64,000 nucleotides of DNA from Pseudomonas sp. URMO17WK12:I11 (lineage in GTDB: Bacteria; Pseudomonadota; Gammaproteobacteria; Pseudomonadales; Pseudomonadaceae). The DNA lies in contig NZ_VEDF01000002.1 of assembly GCF_007677725.1 (NCBI RefSeq), positions 124,001 to 188,000 of the forward strand. Reading direction: 5' to 3'. A program made the position numbers and the translations under genes. Each line of letters begins with the position of its first letter. Positions within the stretch are counted from its first letter, which is position 1. Below the pieces are notes generated by a model that worked only from the letters and a program-made list of their open reading frames with translations, did no database searches and was not told where the DNA came from. Shown one piece after another: positions 29,231 to 37,846 of this stretch.

Positions 29231-29253
29231 AGGGTGCGATTTCCCACCCTGGC
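29228..29253. repeat. Perfect 9-bp inverted repeat upstream of caiX
   Basis: GCCAGGGTG (29228-29236) and CACCCTGGC (29245-29253) form a perfect dyad with an 8-base spacer. It overlaps the end of the direct repeat and could be an operator or a leader hairpin. Confidence 0.6.
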
Positions 29254-29327
29254 GCCAGCGTAGCTTATCCACACGGCCCGCAGAGGTCGCCCTCAATAAC
29301 AATACGCCCTGCCGATGGAGAGCCACC

Positions 29328-30272
29328 ATGCACAGCTTGATCCGCCGCAGTCTGTTGAGCCTTGCCCTGAGCAGCATCGCTTCCACCCCGCTGTTCGCCG
29401 CCGAGCCAGCAGTTTGCAAGAACGTACGCCTCGGCGTGGTCAACTGGACCGACGTCATCGCCACCAGCGCCATGGCCCAGGTGCTGCTCGACGGTCTGGG
29501 CTACCAGACCAAGCAGACCAGCGCCTCGCAGCAGATCATCTTCGCCGGCATCCGCGACCAGCGCCTGGACATGTTCCTGGGTTACTGGAACCCGATCATG
29601 ACCCAGACCATCACTCCGTTCGTCGACGCCAACCAGGTCAAGGTTCTGGAAAAACCCAGCCTGGAAGATGCCCGCGCCACCCTGGCGGTGCCGAAGTACC
29701 TTTACGACAAGGGTTTGAAAACCTTCGCCGACATCCACAAGTTCGAGAAGGAACTGGGCGGCAAGATCTACGGCATCGAGCCCGGCTCCGGTGCCAACAC
29801 CCAGATCAAGGCCATGATCAGCAAGAACCAGTTCGACCTGGGCAAGTTCCAGCTGGTCGAGTCTAGCGAAGCCGGCATGCTCGCCGCCGTCGACCGCGCC
29901 GTGCGGCGCAAGGAAGCGGTGGTTTTCTTCGGCTGGGCGCCGCACCCGATGAACGTGAACATCGACATGGCCTACCTGGGCGACAGCCAGGACGCACTGG
30001 GCCCGGATGAAGGCCGTGCCACGGTGTGGACAGTGACCGCGCCGGACTACGCCCAACGTTGCCCCAACGCCCACCGCCTGCTGGCCAACCTGAACTTCAG
30101 CGCCGAGGACGAGAGCCGCATGATGCAGCCGCTGCTCGACCACAAGGACGCGTTGGAGTCGGCCCGCCAGTGGCTCAAGGACCACCCTGAGGACAAGGCC
30201 CGCTGGCTGGAAGGTGTGACCACCTTCGATGGCAAGCCGGCGGCGGACAACCTCAAGCTCAGCGCCAACTGA
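29328..30272 (+). CDS. caiX: Carnitine ABC transporter substrate-binding protein
   Basis: A 314-residue periplasmic binding protein of the OpuAC/ProX type. The signal peptide ends near PLFAAEP. Mature features include GVVNWTDVIATSAMAQVLLDGLGY, FLGYWNP and GIEPGSGANTQ, giving an aromatic pocket for a quaternary ammonium group. No permease or ATPase follows; CaiX is known to share the CbcWV core transporter, which is encoded at 47.1-49.1 kb here. First gene of caiX-cdhC-cdhA-cdhB. ATG at 29328 has GGAG seven bases upstream. Confidence 0.92.
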   Translation: MHSLIRRSLLSLALSSIASTPLFAAEPAVCKNVRLGVVNWTDVIATSAMAQVLLDGLGYQTKQTSASQQIIFAGIRDQRLDMFLGYWNPIMTQTITPFVDANQVKVLEKPSLEDARATLAVPKYLYDKGLKTFADIHKFEKELGGKIYGIEPGSGANTQIKAMISKNQFDLGKFQLVESSEAGMLAAVDRAVRRKEAVVFFGWAPHPMNVNIDMAYLGDSQDALGPDEGRATVWTVTAPDYAQRCPNAHRLLANLNFSAEDESRMMQPLLDHKDALESARQWLKDHPEDKARWLEGVTTFDGKPAADNLKLSAN

Positions 30273-30319
30273 CAAGGCCTGTTCGCCGGCTAGCCAGCTC
30301 CCCCAGCAGTAGCGCTGAC

Positions 30320-30358
30320 CAGGGTTCACCGAGAACCCTGCGGGGGCGGGCTTGCCCG
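30320..30358. repeat. Hairpins between caiX and cdhC
   Basis: CAGGGTTC-ACCGA-GAACCCTG (30320-30340) is a perfect 8-bp stem, followed at once by a GGGCGGGC-TT-GCCCGC stem. These could cause partial termination or RNA processing so that the binding protein is made in excess over the enzymes. Confidence 0.55.
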
Positions 30359-30393
30359 CGAAAAGCCCACCACAGACAACCCAAGGAAACGCC

Positions 30394-31278
30394 ATGAACC
30401 ACGACGTCATCATCACCTGCGCCCTCACCGGCGCCGGCGACACAGTCGCCAAGAGCCACCTGGTCCCGGTCACCCCGAAACAGATCGCCGAAGCCGCCGT
30501 AGAAGCGGCCAAGGCCGGCGCTACCGTGGTCCACTGCCACGTCCGCGATCCGCAGACCGGGCGTTTCAGCCGTGACGTGGCGTTATACCGCGAAGTCATG
30601 GAGCGCATCCGCGAAGCCGACGTCGACATCATCGTCAACCTCACCGCCGGCATGGGCGGCGACCTGGAGATCGGCCCAGGTGAAACGCCCATGGAATTCG
30701 GCCCCGGTACCGACCTGATCGGCCCGCTGGAACGCCTGGCCCACGTCGAAGCGCTGCTGCCGGAAATCTGCACCCTGGACTGCGGCACCCTCAACTTTGG
30801 CGACGGCAACGCCATCTACGTCTCCACCCCCGCGCAACTGCGCGCCGGGGCCAAGCGCATCAGCGAACTGGGCGTGAAAGCCGAGCTGGAAATCTTCGAC
30901 ACCGGCCACCTGTGGTTCGCCAAACAGATGATGAAAGAAGGCCTGCTCGAAGATCCGCTGTTCCAGCTGTGCCTGGGCATTCCGTGGGGCGCACCGGCCG
31001 ACACCACCACCATGAAGGCCATGGTCGACAACCTGCCCGCCAACGTCACCTGGGCCGGCTTCGGCATTGGCCGCATGCAGATGCCGATGGCCGCCCAGGC
31101 CGTGCTGCTCGGCGGCAACGTGCGCGTGGGCCTGGAGGACAACCTGTATCTGGACCGTGGCGTGCTGGCCAGCAACGGTCAGCTGGTGGAACGCGCCGCC
31201 GAGATCATCACCCGCCTGGGCGGTCGCGTGCTCAGCCCGGCTGAAGGTCGGGAAAAAATGAACCTCAAGCGCCGCTGA
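30394..31278 (+). CDS. cdhC: Dehydrocarnitine cleavage enzyme (BKACE family)
   Basis: A 294-residue beta-keto acid cleavage enzyme. Family knowledge: with acetyl-CoA it cleaves 3-dehydrocarnitine to betainyl-CoA and acetoacetate. The zinc-binding His47-Cys-His49 motif (VVHCHVRD) and a (beta/alpha)8 barrel pattern are visible, with [11 protein letters not shown] and [11 protein letters not shown] near the C-terminus. ATG at 30394 is preceded by AAGGA. Second gene of the carnitine operon, directly before the dehydrogenase. Confidence 0.92.
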   Translation: MNHDVIITCALTGAGDTVAKSHLVPVTPKQIAEAAVEAAKAGATVVHCHVRDPQTGRFSRDVALYREVMERIREADVDIIVNLTAGMGGDLEIGPGETPMEFGPGTDLIGPLERLAHVEALLPEICTLDCGTLNFGDGNAIYVSTPAQLRAGAKRISELGVKAELEIFDTGHLWFAKQMMKEGLLEDPLFQLCLGIPWGAPADTTTMKAMVDNLPANVTWAGFGIGRMQMPMAAQAVLLGGNVRVGLEDNLYLDRGVLASNGQLVERAAEIITRLGGRVLSPAEGREKMNLKRR

Positions 31279-31297
31279 TTGCACCCTGGAGACCGAT

Positions 31298-32263
31298 ATG
31301 CCCTTCATCACCGAAATCAAGACCTTCGCTGCCCTGGGTAGCGGCGTGATCGGCAGCGGCTGGGTTGCCCGCGCCCTGGCCCACGGCCTGGACGTAGTCG
31401 CCTGGGACCCGGCCCCCGGCGCCGAGCAGGCCCTGCGCAAACGCATCGCCAATGCCTGGCCGGCACTGGAGAAACAAGGCCTGGCCCCAGGTGCATCGCA
31501 AGACCGGCTGCAATTTGTGGCCACCATCGAGGAATGTGTACGCGACGCCGACTTCATCCAGGAAAGCGCACCCGAGCGCCTCGAGCTCAAGCTCGACCTG
31601 CACGCCAAGATCAGCGCCGCCGCCAAGCCCGATGCGATCATCGGCTCCAGTACCTCGGGCCTGCTGCCCAGCGAGTTCTACGAATCGTCCACCCATCCCG
31701 AGCGCTGCGTGGTCGGTCACCCGTTCAACCCGGTGTACCTGCTGCCGCTGGTCGAGATCGTCGGTGGCAGGCGCACGGCGCCGGCGGCCATCGAAGCGGC
31801 CAAGACCGTCTACACCGCGCTGGGCATGCGCCCGCTGCACGTGCGCAAGGAAGTCCCCGGCTTCATCGCCGACCGCCTGCTCGAAGCGCTGTGGCGCGAA
31901 GCGCTGCACCTGGTCAACGATGGCGTCGCCAGCACCGGCGAGATCGACGACGCGATTCGCTTCGGCGCCGGCTTGCGCTGGTCGTTCATGGGCACCTTCC
32001 TCACCTATACCCTCGCCGGTGGCGATGCCGGCATGCGCCACTTCATGGCGCAGTTCGGCCCTGCCCTGAAGCTGCCCTGGACCTACCTGCCAGCTCCGGA
32101 GCTGACCGACACGCTGATCGACGACGTGGTCGAAGGCACGTCGCAGCAACTGGGCGAGCACAGCATCGCCGCGCTCGAGCGCTATCGTGATGACACGCTG
32201 CTGGCGGTGCTGGAAGCGGTGAAGACCAGCAAGGCCAAGCACGGCATGGCTTTCGCCGACTGA
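31298..32263 (+). CDS. cdhA: L-carnitine dehydrogenase
   Basis: A 321-residue NAD-dependent dehydrogenase of the 3-hydroxyacyl-CoA dehydrogenase family, oxidising L-carnitine to 3-dehydrocarnitine. The Rossmann motif GSGVIGSGW lies at residues 14-22, the catalytic region is [20 protein letters not shown] with its histidine, and the C-terminal helical domain carries [22 protein letters not shown]. Length and order (cdhC-cdhA-cdhB) agree with known carnitine operons. Confidence 0.93.
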   Translation: MPFITEIKTFAALGSGVIGSGWVARALAHGLDVVAWDPAPGAEQALRKRIANAWPALEKQGLAPGASQDRLQFVATIEECVRDADFIQESAPERLELKLDLHAKISAAAKPDAIIGSSTSGLLPSEFYESSTHPERCVVGHPFNPVYLLPLVEIVGGRRTAPAAIEAAKTVYTALGMRPLHVRKEVPGFIADRLLEALWREALHLVNDGVASTGEIDDAIRFGAGLRWSFMGTFLTYTLAGGDAGMRHFMAQFGPALKLPWTYLPAPELTDTLIDDVVEGTSQQLGEHSIAALERYRDDTLLAVLEAVKTSKAKHGMAFAD

Positions 32264-32273
32264 GGAGAAGACG

Positions 32274-32744
32274 ATGCCCGCACTGATCACCTACCGCACC
32301 CCAGTCCAGGAGGACTGGGTCGACTACAACGGCCACCTGCGCGACGCCTTCTACCTGCTGATTTTCAGCTACGCCACCGACGCGCTGATGGAGCACATCG
32401 GCCTGGACGAAGGCAGCCGTGGGCACAGTGGCCACTCGCTGTTCACCCTGGAGGCGCACATCAACTATCTGCATGAGGTGAAACAGGGGACAGAGGTGTG
32501 GGTGCAGACACAGATCATTGGCGTCGACCACAAGCGCCTGCACGTCTACCACAGTCTGCACCGCGCAGGTTTCGACGAGGCCTTGGCGGCCAGCGAGCAG
32601 ATGCTGCTGCATGTGGATCTGGCAGGCCCTCGATCGGCGCCGTTCAGTGAGCGCAGTACGGTCCTGCTGCAGGACTTGCTGGGCAGTCAGCACGACCTGC
32701 CTGCTGCCCAGTTCGTTGGCCGGATCATCCAGCTACCACGCTGA
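32274..32744 (+). CDS. cdhB: Hotdog-fold thioesterase, probable betainyl-CoA thioesterase
   Basis: A 156-residue 4HBT-type hotdog protein (VDYNGHLRDAFYLLIFSYATDALM is the active-site helix; HVYHSLHRAG the later strand). Ten base pairs after cdhA. It is expected to hydrolyse betainyl-CoA released by CdhC, giving free glycine betaine that feeds GbcAB. The function is inferred from operon position and family. Confidence 0.88.
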   Translation: MPALITYRTPVQEDWVDYNGHLRDAFYLLIFSYATDALMEHIGLDEGSRGHSGHSLFTLEAHINYLHEVKQGTEVWVQTQIIGVDHKRLHVYHSLHRAGFDEALAASEQMLLHVDLAGPRSAPFSERSTVLLQDLLGSQHDLPAAQFVGRIIQLPR

Positions 32745-32750
32745 TCAGGC

Positions 32751-32786
32751 AAAAAAATAACCCCGGAAAGCCGTGAGCATCCGGGG
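32751..32786. terminator. Stem-loop after cdhB
   Basis: CCCCGGA (32761-32767) pairs with TCCGGGG (32780-32786). The adjacent A-run lies 5' of the stem, so it looks like a minus-strand terminator although no minus gene ends here. It may still stop plus-strand transcripts. Confidence 0.45.
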
Positions 32787-33023
32787 CCAAGAGCGAGCAA
32801 CATTCACTGTATCCACTGTGCATGAACGCGGGTGACCAAACCCTGCATTACCGTAGATGGCTTGAGTGTGCGGACTTCCAGCGCGGTCGATTTAGCCGGA
32901 AACGACCTGTTCTTAGCCAAAGCAGCCATGCCGGCATCTTGCTGTTGCGGGCATGTCGCAGGCGTCACAGAATCGGTCGTAAACAACAGCAGCTCTCTCT
33001 TCGCGATAAAAGGGACAACAGCC

Positions 33024-33281
33024 ATGATGCATGCGGATTTGATTGACCAGGACGACCTGGCAGGCCACCTGCGCGCGCGCGGATTCGACATTCCCGCCGG
33101 GGCCACTGCCGAACAGGCCTGCGAGGCGGTGGTACGCGGCTTGACCGAGCCTAATGCACGCGCGCTCAAAGGCATGGTCGAGCAGATGTACACCGGCAGC
33201 GCGACCATTCTGCCGGCGGTGCGCCAGGCGATCGACAAGCAGCTGCTGCCGGCGTTGGCCCAGTTCAGCCGGCGCGCCTGA
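33024..33281 (+). CDS. Small protein of unknown function after the carnitine operon
   Basis: An 85-residue, mostly helical soluble protein with no signal peptide, membrane segment or cysteine. The ATG at 33024 has AAGGGA eight bases upstream; upstream codons in the same frame lack a comparable site and encode cysteine clusters unlike the rest. It lies 280 bp after cdhB, so its link to carnitine is uncertain. I do not recognise the family. Confidence 0.65.
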   Translation: MMHADLIDQDDLAGHLRARGFDIPAGATAEQACEAVVRGLTEPNARALKGMVEQMYTGSATILPAVRQAIDKQLLPALAQFSRRA

Positions 33282-33292
33282 TCTCTCCTGTA

Positions 33293-33375
33293 CCGGCCCT
33301 TTCGCGGGACAAGCCCGCTCCTACAGAGGTACGCGATCTCTTTGTAGGAGCGGGCTTGCCCCGCGAAGGGGCCGG
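33293..33375. repeat. REP-type inverted repeat between convergent genes
   Basis: Arms 33293-33325 (CCGGCCCTTTCGCGGGACAAGCCCGCTCCTACA) and 33343-33375 are complementary with few mismatches across a 17-base loop. It sits between the convergent 85-residue gene and the ABC transporter gene and may terminate both. Confidence 0.85.
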
Positions 33376-33382
33376 CACTGGC

Positions 33383-35041
33383 TTACGCAAGCTCGGCCAA
33401 TTTCTCCAGTTCCAAGGTGCGGTCGAACAGCCGAGCCACACCCTCCTGGTGCGTCACCCCCACCACCGTGCACCCAGGCAATTCCCGCCTGAGCATCTCC
33501 AGCAACCCCCGCGCACTTTCGCTATCGAGCTGACTGGTCGCCTCATCCAGATACAAGGTATCCGGCCGATAAACCAACGCCCGCGCCAGGCTCAGCCGCT
33601 GCTGCTCACCCCCTGAAAACACCCGCTCCCACTCTTGCTCGTCATCCAGCCGCCCACCCAGCCCAACCTTGGCCAGTGCGTCCAGCAACAACCGGTCATC
33701 GCCAACCGCGACCTGTGGATAAGTCAGCAACCCACGCAAGCTCATGCGCGGCAGATAAGGCTTCTGCGGCAGCAGTAGACTGCGCCCGGGCGGCAACTGC
33801 CACTCACCTTGGCAATAAGGCCAAAGCCCCTGCAAGGTGCGCAGCAAGGTCGACTTGCCCAGCCCGCTACGCCCGCCAAGGCGTACCCATTCGCCCTGCC
33901 CCACGCGCAGGTCGAGCGCGTCCAGCAGCACACCGCCATCGGGCTTGCACAGCGTCAGCCCCTGGGTGCACAGGCATTGCCCCTGCGGCGCCTCGAGCAC
34001 CTGCTGGCGGCTCGCGGCAATCGCCTGCTCGAACTGCTCCAGCCGCTGCAACGCCGCGCTCCAGCGCACCAACCGCTGATAGAGCTTGATGAACCAGCTG
34101 AGCGAGCCGTGCACGGCATTGAAGGCACTGCGGATCTGCATCAGCCCGCCCAGGGTGATGGTCTTGGCCATGAACGCCGGCAAGGCAGCGAACACTGGGA
34201 TGATCAGGCTCAGGCGCTCATACGAGACGGTGAACAGGCTGAGGTTGCGCTCACGCCCCATCAACTGCCGCCAGTTGTCGGCGATGGCGCGAAAGCGCTG
34301 CGCCAGGTGTGCGCGCTCCACGGCCTCGCCGCGGTACAGGGCGATCTGCTCGGCGTGGTCGCGCTTGCGCAGCAGGCTGGCGCGGAAGTCCGCCTCACGG
34401 TGTTCGCGCTCGTAGTTCAGCGCGTGCAGCGGCTTGCCGATCAGGTGCGTCAGCAGGCTGCCGGCCAGGGTGTAGGCCAGCACGATCCACACCAGGTAGC
34501 CGTGCACCGTGAAGGTTTCGCCGAACAGGCTGAAGGTCTGCACCCCCGACAGGTTCCACAGGATCACCACGAACGCGCCGACCTGGGCCAGGTTGATCAC
34601 CAGCGAGGCCACCAGCTCGATGCTCAGGCCGACCATCAGGTCGATGTCCTGGGCGATACGCTGGTCGGGGTTGTCCGGCTCGCCGGTCAGGCCCAGGCGG
34701 TAGAACGCCTGGTCGGCCAGCCAGGCGTCGGTCAGGCGCCCGGTCATCGCCTGGCGCCAGCGCAGCTCCAGGCCTTTGCGGATGTAGTCCATGACCACGA
34801 TGATCAGCACGTAGCTGCCCAGGTACAGCGCGTACTCGCCGACCAGGCCGTACAGCCCTCCGGTGTCGAACGCCGCAAGGGTGTCGTAGAAGGTCTTGCT
34901 CCAGCTGTTGATCAGCACATTGATCTGCACCACCAGCAGGCCCAGGCCGATCACCGCCGCCAGCATCAGCCAGGCCGGCCCCTGCTGGCGGCTGGCCCAG
35001 AACGGGCGGCTGAGGCGGTAGAACGCACGCAAGGTCTTCAC
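33383..35041 (-). CDS. YddA/FusD-type ABC transporter (fused membrane and ATPase domains)
   Basis: A 552-residue half-transporter. The N-terminal domain has about five hydrophobic segments (25-45, 70-85, 140-162, 183-200, 275-292) of the SbmA/BacA-YddA type. The ATPase domain starts near 355 with Walker A GRSGLGKST (390-398), signature SGGEQQR (476-482) and Walker B TLYLDE (495-500). It overlaps the M16 protease gene by 4 bp. In E. coli (yddA) and Pectobacterium (fusD) a protein of this type is encoded with an M16 protease and a TonB receptor, as here; it may move cleavage products over the inner membrane, but its substrate is not known. Confidence 0.88.
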   Translation of the reverse strand: MKTLRAFYRLSRPFWASRQQGPAWLMLAAVIGLGLLVVQINVLINSWSKTFYDTLAAFDTGGLYGLVGEYALYLGSYVLIIVVMDYIRKGLELRWRQAMTGRLTDAWLADQAFYRLGLTGEPDNPDQRIAQDIDLMVGLSIELVASLVINLAQVGAFVVILWNLSGVQTFSLFGETFTVHGYLVWIVLAYTLAGSLLTHLIGKPLHALNYEREHREADFRASLLRKRDHAEQIALYRGEAVERAHLAQRFRAIADNWRQLMGRERNLSLFTVSYERLSLIIPVFAALPAFMAKTITLGGLMQIRSAFNAVHGSLSWFIKLYQRLVRWSAALQRLEQFEQAIAASRQQVLEAPQGQCLCTQGLTLCKPDGGVLLDALDLRVGQGEWVRLGGRSGLGKSTLLRTLQGLWPYCQGEWQLPPGRSLLLPQKPYLPRMSLRGLLTYPQVAVGDDRLLLDALAKVGLGGRLDDEQEWERVFSGGEQQRLSLARALVYRPDTLYLDEATSQLDSESARGLLEMLRRELPGCTVVGVTHQEGVARLFDRTLELEKLAELA

Positions 35042-37821
35042 AGCGCCTGCTCCAACGCCGCCGGCGATGGCAACAGGCGCAGCTGCACCTGGTTGGCGCG
35101 TGGGAATAGCTGTTTCGCCTGCTGCTGCAGTTCAGGCAGGGTCAGTGCCTCGGGCAACTGCGCCTGGGTTTGCAGGTAGCGCGGGTCGTGCCAGTGGCGG
35201 TCGCTGAGGATCAGGCGCTTGAACTGGGTTTGCGGGTCGTCGCGGCGCTTGCTCTCCTGGCGCAGGAACTCGGCGCGCTCGGTCACCAGCCACTGGGCAT
35301 CCGGTTGCAGGCTGGCCAGGGTCTTCTGGGCCATGGCCCAGAGTTCGTCGACCCGCGCCGGGTCGCAGGTAAAGCTCAGGCTGCTCTCGATGCGCTGGGT
35401 GTCGGCATTCAGCTCGCTGTCGAAGCGCAGGCGGTAGACGCCGGACGCCTCGCCGCGCAACTGGGCCTTCAGGCGCTGGTTGGCCAGGTCGCGCAGCAGC
35501 GCAACGCGCGCCGCCGCTTCCGGGCTCCAGGCCTTTGGCTGGAAGCTGCTGGCTTGCAGCACGGCACGGGGTTCCAGGGCGATGGCCAGGTCTTCACGGC
35601 GCTGGCCGGGTTGCTGCAATGCCGGCTGGCCAGGCACTGCGTGGCGGCGAGGAATGGTCGCCAGCGCCTCGCGCACCAGCGGTTCGAGCTGCCCTGGGGC
35701 GATGTCGGCCATCAGGTAATAGGTCACCGGCGCGCTGGCCAGGCGCAACCAGTCGGCGCTCAGTTGCTGGACCGTCAGCCCCTCGAGGCTGGCGACGTCC
35801 GGTGACTGCCAGTGATCGACACCGTACTTCAGCGCGCGCTGGGCGCTTTCCTGGCGTCCACGCACATCATCGGGGCGGCTGCGCAGGCGCGCCAGCAGCT
35901 CATCGCGGGCCTCGTCGAAAATCGCCGGATCGACGCTGACCATCTGGCTCATCCGGTAGCTCTGCAACAGGAACAGGAACTGCTCGGGCGCAGCGCCGAG
36001 GTTGACTTGCAGGCGTTGCGGCTGATGGTCGAGGCTGAGCGTGGCACGCTGCTGCTGGCGCCAGTCGGCAAGCGCTTGCGGGTCCATGCCCGACGATGGG
36101 CTGCGCAAGGCAAGCTGCGCCGCCATCTGCAGGCGCCAGACCGGCACGTCGGCCTGCTGATAGCCGGCGGACGATTCTGCCTGCAGCAACCAGTTGCCCT
36201 CAGGGCCGTTGCGCTTGAGCCAGACCAGGCGATCACCATTGCTCAGTTGCCACTGCTCGACCTGTTGTTCAGGGAACGCCTTGCGCGCGACGATATCCGC
36301 CGCTGCGCCCAGTGCAGGCATGACCACCTTGGGTCGCGCGGCGGCTACAGGGGCCTGTTGTACTGGCGCATCGAGCACACGGCCAGCCAGCTCGGCCTGC
36401 TGCGCCTCGACCTGCGCAACGCTTGGCAGCGCTACTTCGGAATTGCCCGCCGCACTGACCTGCAACACCCGATCCGGGCTGGCCAACCAGCGCCGCAAAC
36501 GGGCGTCCAGATCCTTGCGGTCGATGCTGCCCAGCACCTGCAGATAACGCTCGGCGGTCGCCTGGCGCTCGGTCACTGCATTGCCCTGAACAGCGGCGTT
36601 GTTGAGCTGCTCGACCCATTGCTCGAAGGTGCGCGGCGCCTGGTTGGGCACGGTCTTGGCGCCAAGATTGCGAATGTGCTCACGTTCGCGCTGCAGGTCG
36701 GCCTCGCTGAAACCGTGCTGGCGCAGGCGCTCGATCTCGGTCAGCAGCTGTTGCAGCGCCTGCTGGTGGGCCTGGCCTTCGACACCCGCAGCGATGCCCA
36801 GCACGGCGGAGTGTTCGCCGATCAGGGTTTTCTGCACGATCAGGCTGCGCACACCCGGCTCACGGGGTTGGCGGCGCAGGCTGTCGAGCATGGCGGCCAG
36901 GGTCATGCGGTCGATCAATCGCTCGCGCAAGGCCTTGTGAGTGGTGCCACGGCTATCCGGCTCGTGGGCGCGGAACAGCATCGCCACCTGGTTGCTGCCC
37001 GATTGCGTGTCCTGCAGGCGGAATACTTTCAGCTTGTCGTCCAGCGGCAGTTCACGCTGCTCGCGGCTGGCGAGCTTGCCGGCCTTGGCCGAGCCGAAGG
37101 CCTGTTCGATCTGCGTGCGCATCGCCTGTGGGTCGAAATCGCCCACCACCGACAGCACCATGTTGTTAGGCAGGTACCAGCGGTCCTGGAAGGCCTTGAG
37201 GCTGGCCAGGCTGGCCGAGCGGATCGCTGCCTCGTTGCCGATGGTGCGGTGCTCGGGGTAGCGCGAGCCGGTGCGCTGGGACGCCGTGCGCTGTTCGTTC
37301 ATGCGCTGGGCCACGCCCAGGCCGCCGCGCCATTCCTCGATCACGATCGGCCGCTCGCGCTCCAGGTCTTCGGCGGCGTAGTCGCGGGCGAAGGCCAGGT
37401 CGGCCAGCGCCTGCAAGGCCTGCGGCGCCTGGCGCACGCCGGCGGGTGGGCCGATCAGGTACTGGGTGCGCTCGTAGTTGGTCACCGCATTGAAGTTGCG
37501 GCCCTGGACCCAGCCCAGGTCAGTCATGCGCTGGCGCAGCTTCTGCTCGCCGCCGGCGCGGCTGTGGAAGGTCAGGTGCTCGACCATGTGGGCCACGCCG
37601 ACCTGGTCGTCGGTTTCGTCCACGGAACCGGCCTTGACCGTCAGGCGCAGGTCCAGGCGGCTGGGTTGCGAGGTCTCCCGCACCAGGCGGTAGGCCAGGC
37701 CGTTGGCCAGTTGGCCATGCACCACCTGGGCATCCCAGGGCAGCGGCGCGTCAGGTTCGGGCAGCGCCGCGCAGGCGCCGAGCAGCAGCGGGCCGAGCAG
37801 GCCCGCAATGAGCTTTTTCAT
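35038..37821 (-). CDS. M16 zinc metalloprotease lipoprotein (PqqL/FusC-like)
   Basis: A 927-residue protein with two M16 repeats. The lipobox LGAC places the lipidated cysteine at residue 17, followed by alanine, which predicts outer-membrane sorting. The inverted zinc motif HMVEH lies at 78-82 and the distal glutamates in VIEEWRGG near 161-168, so the N-terminal repeat is active; the second half lacks an HxxEH, as usual. Size and context match E. coli PqqL and Pectobacterium FusC, which cut an imported protein in the periplasm. The gene is 25 bp after the TonB receptor gene and overlaps the ABC gene. Confidence 0.9.
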   Translation of the reverse strand: MKKLIAGLLGPLLLGACAALPEPDAPLPWDAQVVHGQLANGLAYRLVRETSQPSRLDLRLTVKAGSVDETDDQVGVAHMVEHLTFHSRAGGEQKLRQRMTDLGWVQGRNFNAVTNYERTQYLIGPPAGVRQAPQALQALADLAFARDYAAEDLERERPIVIEEWRGGLGVAQRMNEQRTASQRTGSRYPEHRTIGNEAAIRSASLASLKAFQDRWYLPNNMVLSVVGDFDPQAMRTQIEQAFGSAKAGKLASREQRELPLDDKLKVFRLQDTQSGSNQVAMLFRAHEPDSRGTTHKALRERLIDRMTLAAMLDSLRRQPREPGVRSLIVQKTLIGEHSAVLGIAAGVEGQAHQQALQQLLTEIERLRQHGFSEADLQREREHIRNLGAKTVPNQAPRTFEQWVEQLNNAAVQGNAVTERQATAERYLQVLGSIDRKDLDARLRRWLASPDRVLQVSAAGNSEVALPSVAQVEAQQAELAGRVLDAPVQQAPVAAARPKVVMPALGAAADIVARKAFPEQQVEQWQLSNGDRLVWLKRNGPEGNWLLQAESSAGYQQADVPVWRLQMAAQLALRSPSSGMDPQALADWRQQQRATLSLDHQPQRLQVNLGAAPEQFLFLLQSYRMSQMVSVDPAIFDEARDELLARLRSRPDDVRGRQESAQRALKYGVDHWQSPDVASLEGLTVQQLSADWLRLASAPVTYYLMADIAPGQLEPLVREALATIPRRHAVPGQPALQQPGQRREDLAIALEPRAVLQASSFQPKAWSPEAAARVALLRDLANQRLKAQLRGEASGVYRLRFDSELNADTQRIESSLSFTCDPARVDELWAMAQKTLASLQPDAQWLVTERAEFLRQESKRRDDPQTQFKRLILSDRHWHDPRYLQTQAQLPEALTLPELQQQAKQLFPRANQVQLRLLPSPAALEQAL

Positions 37822-37846
37822 CAGGGTATCCAGGTTTCTTATAGGG

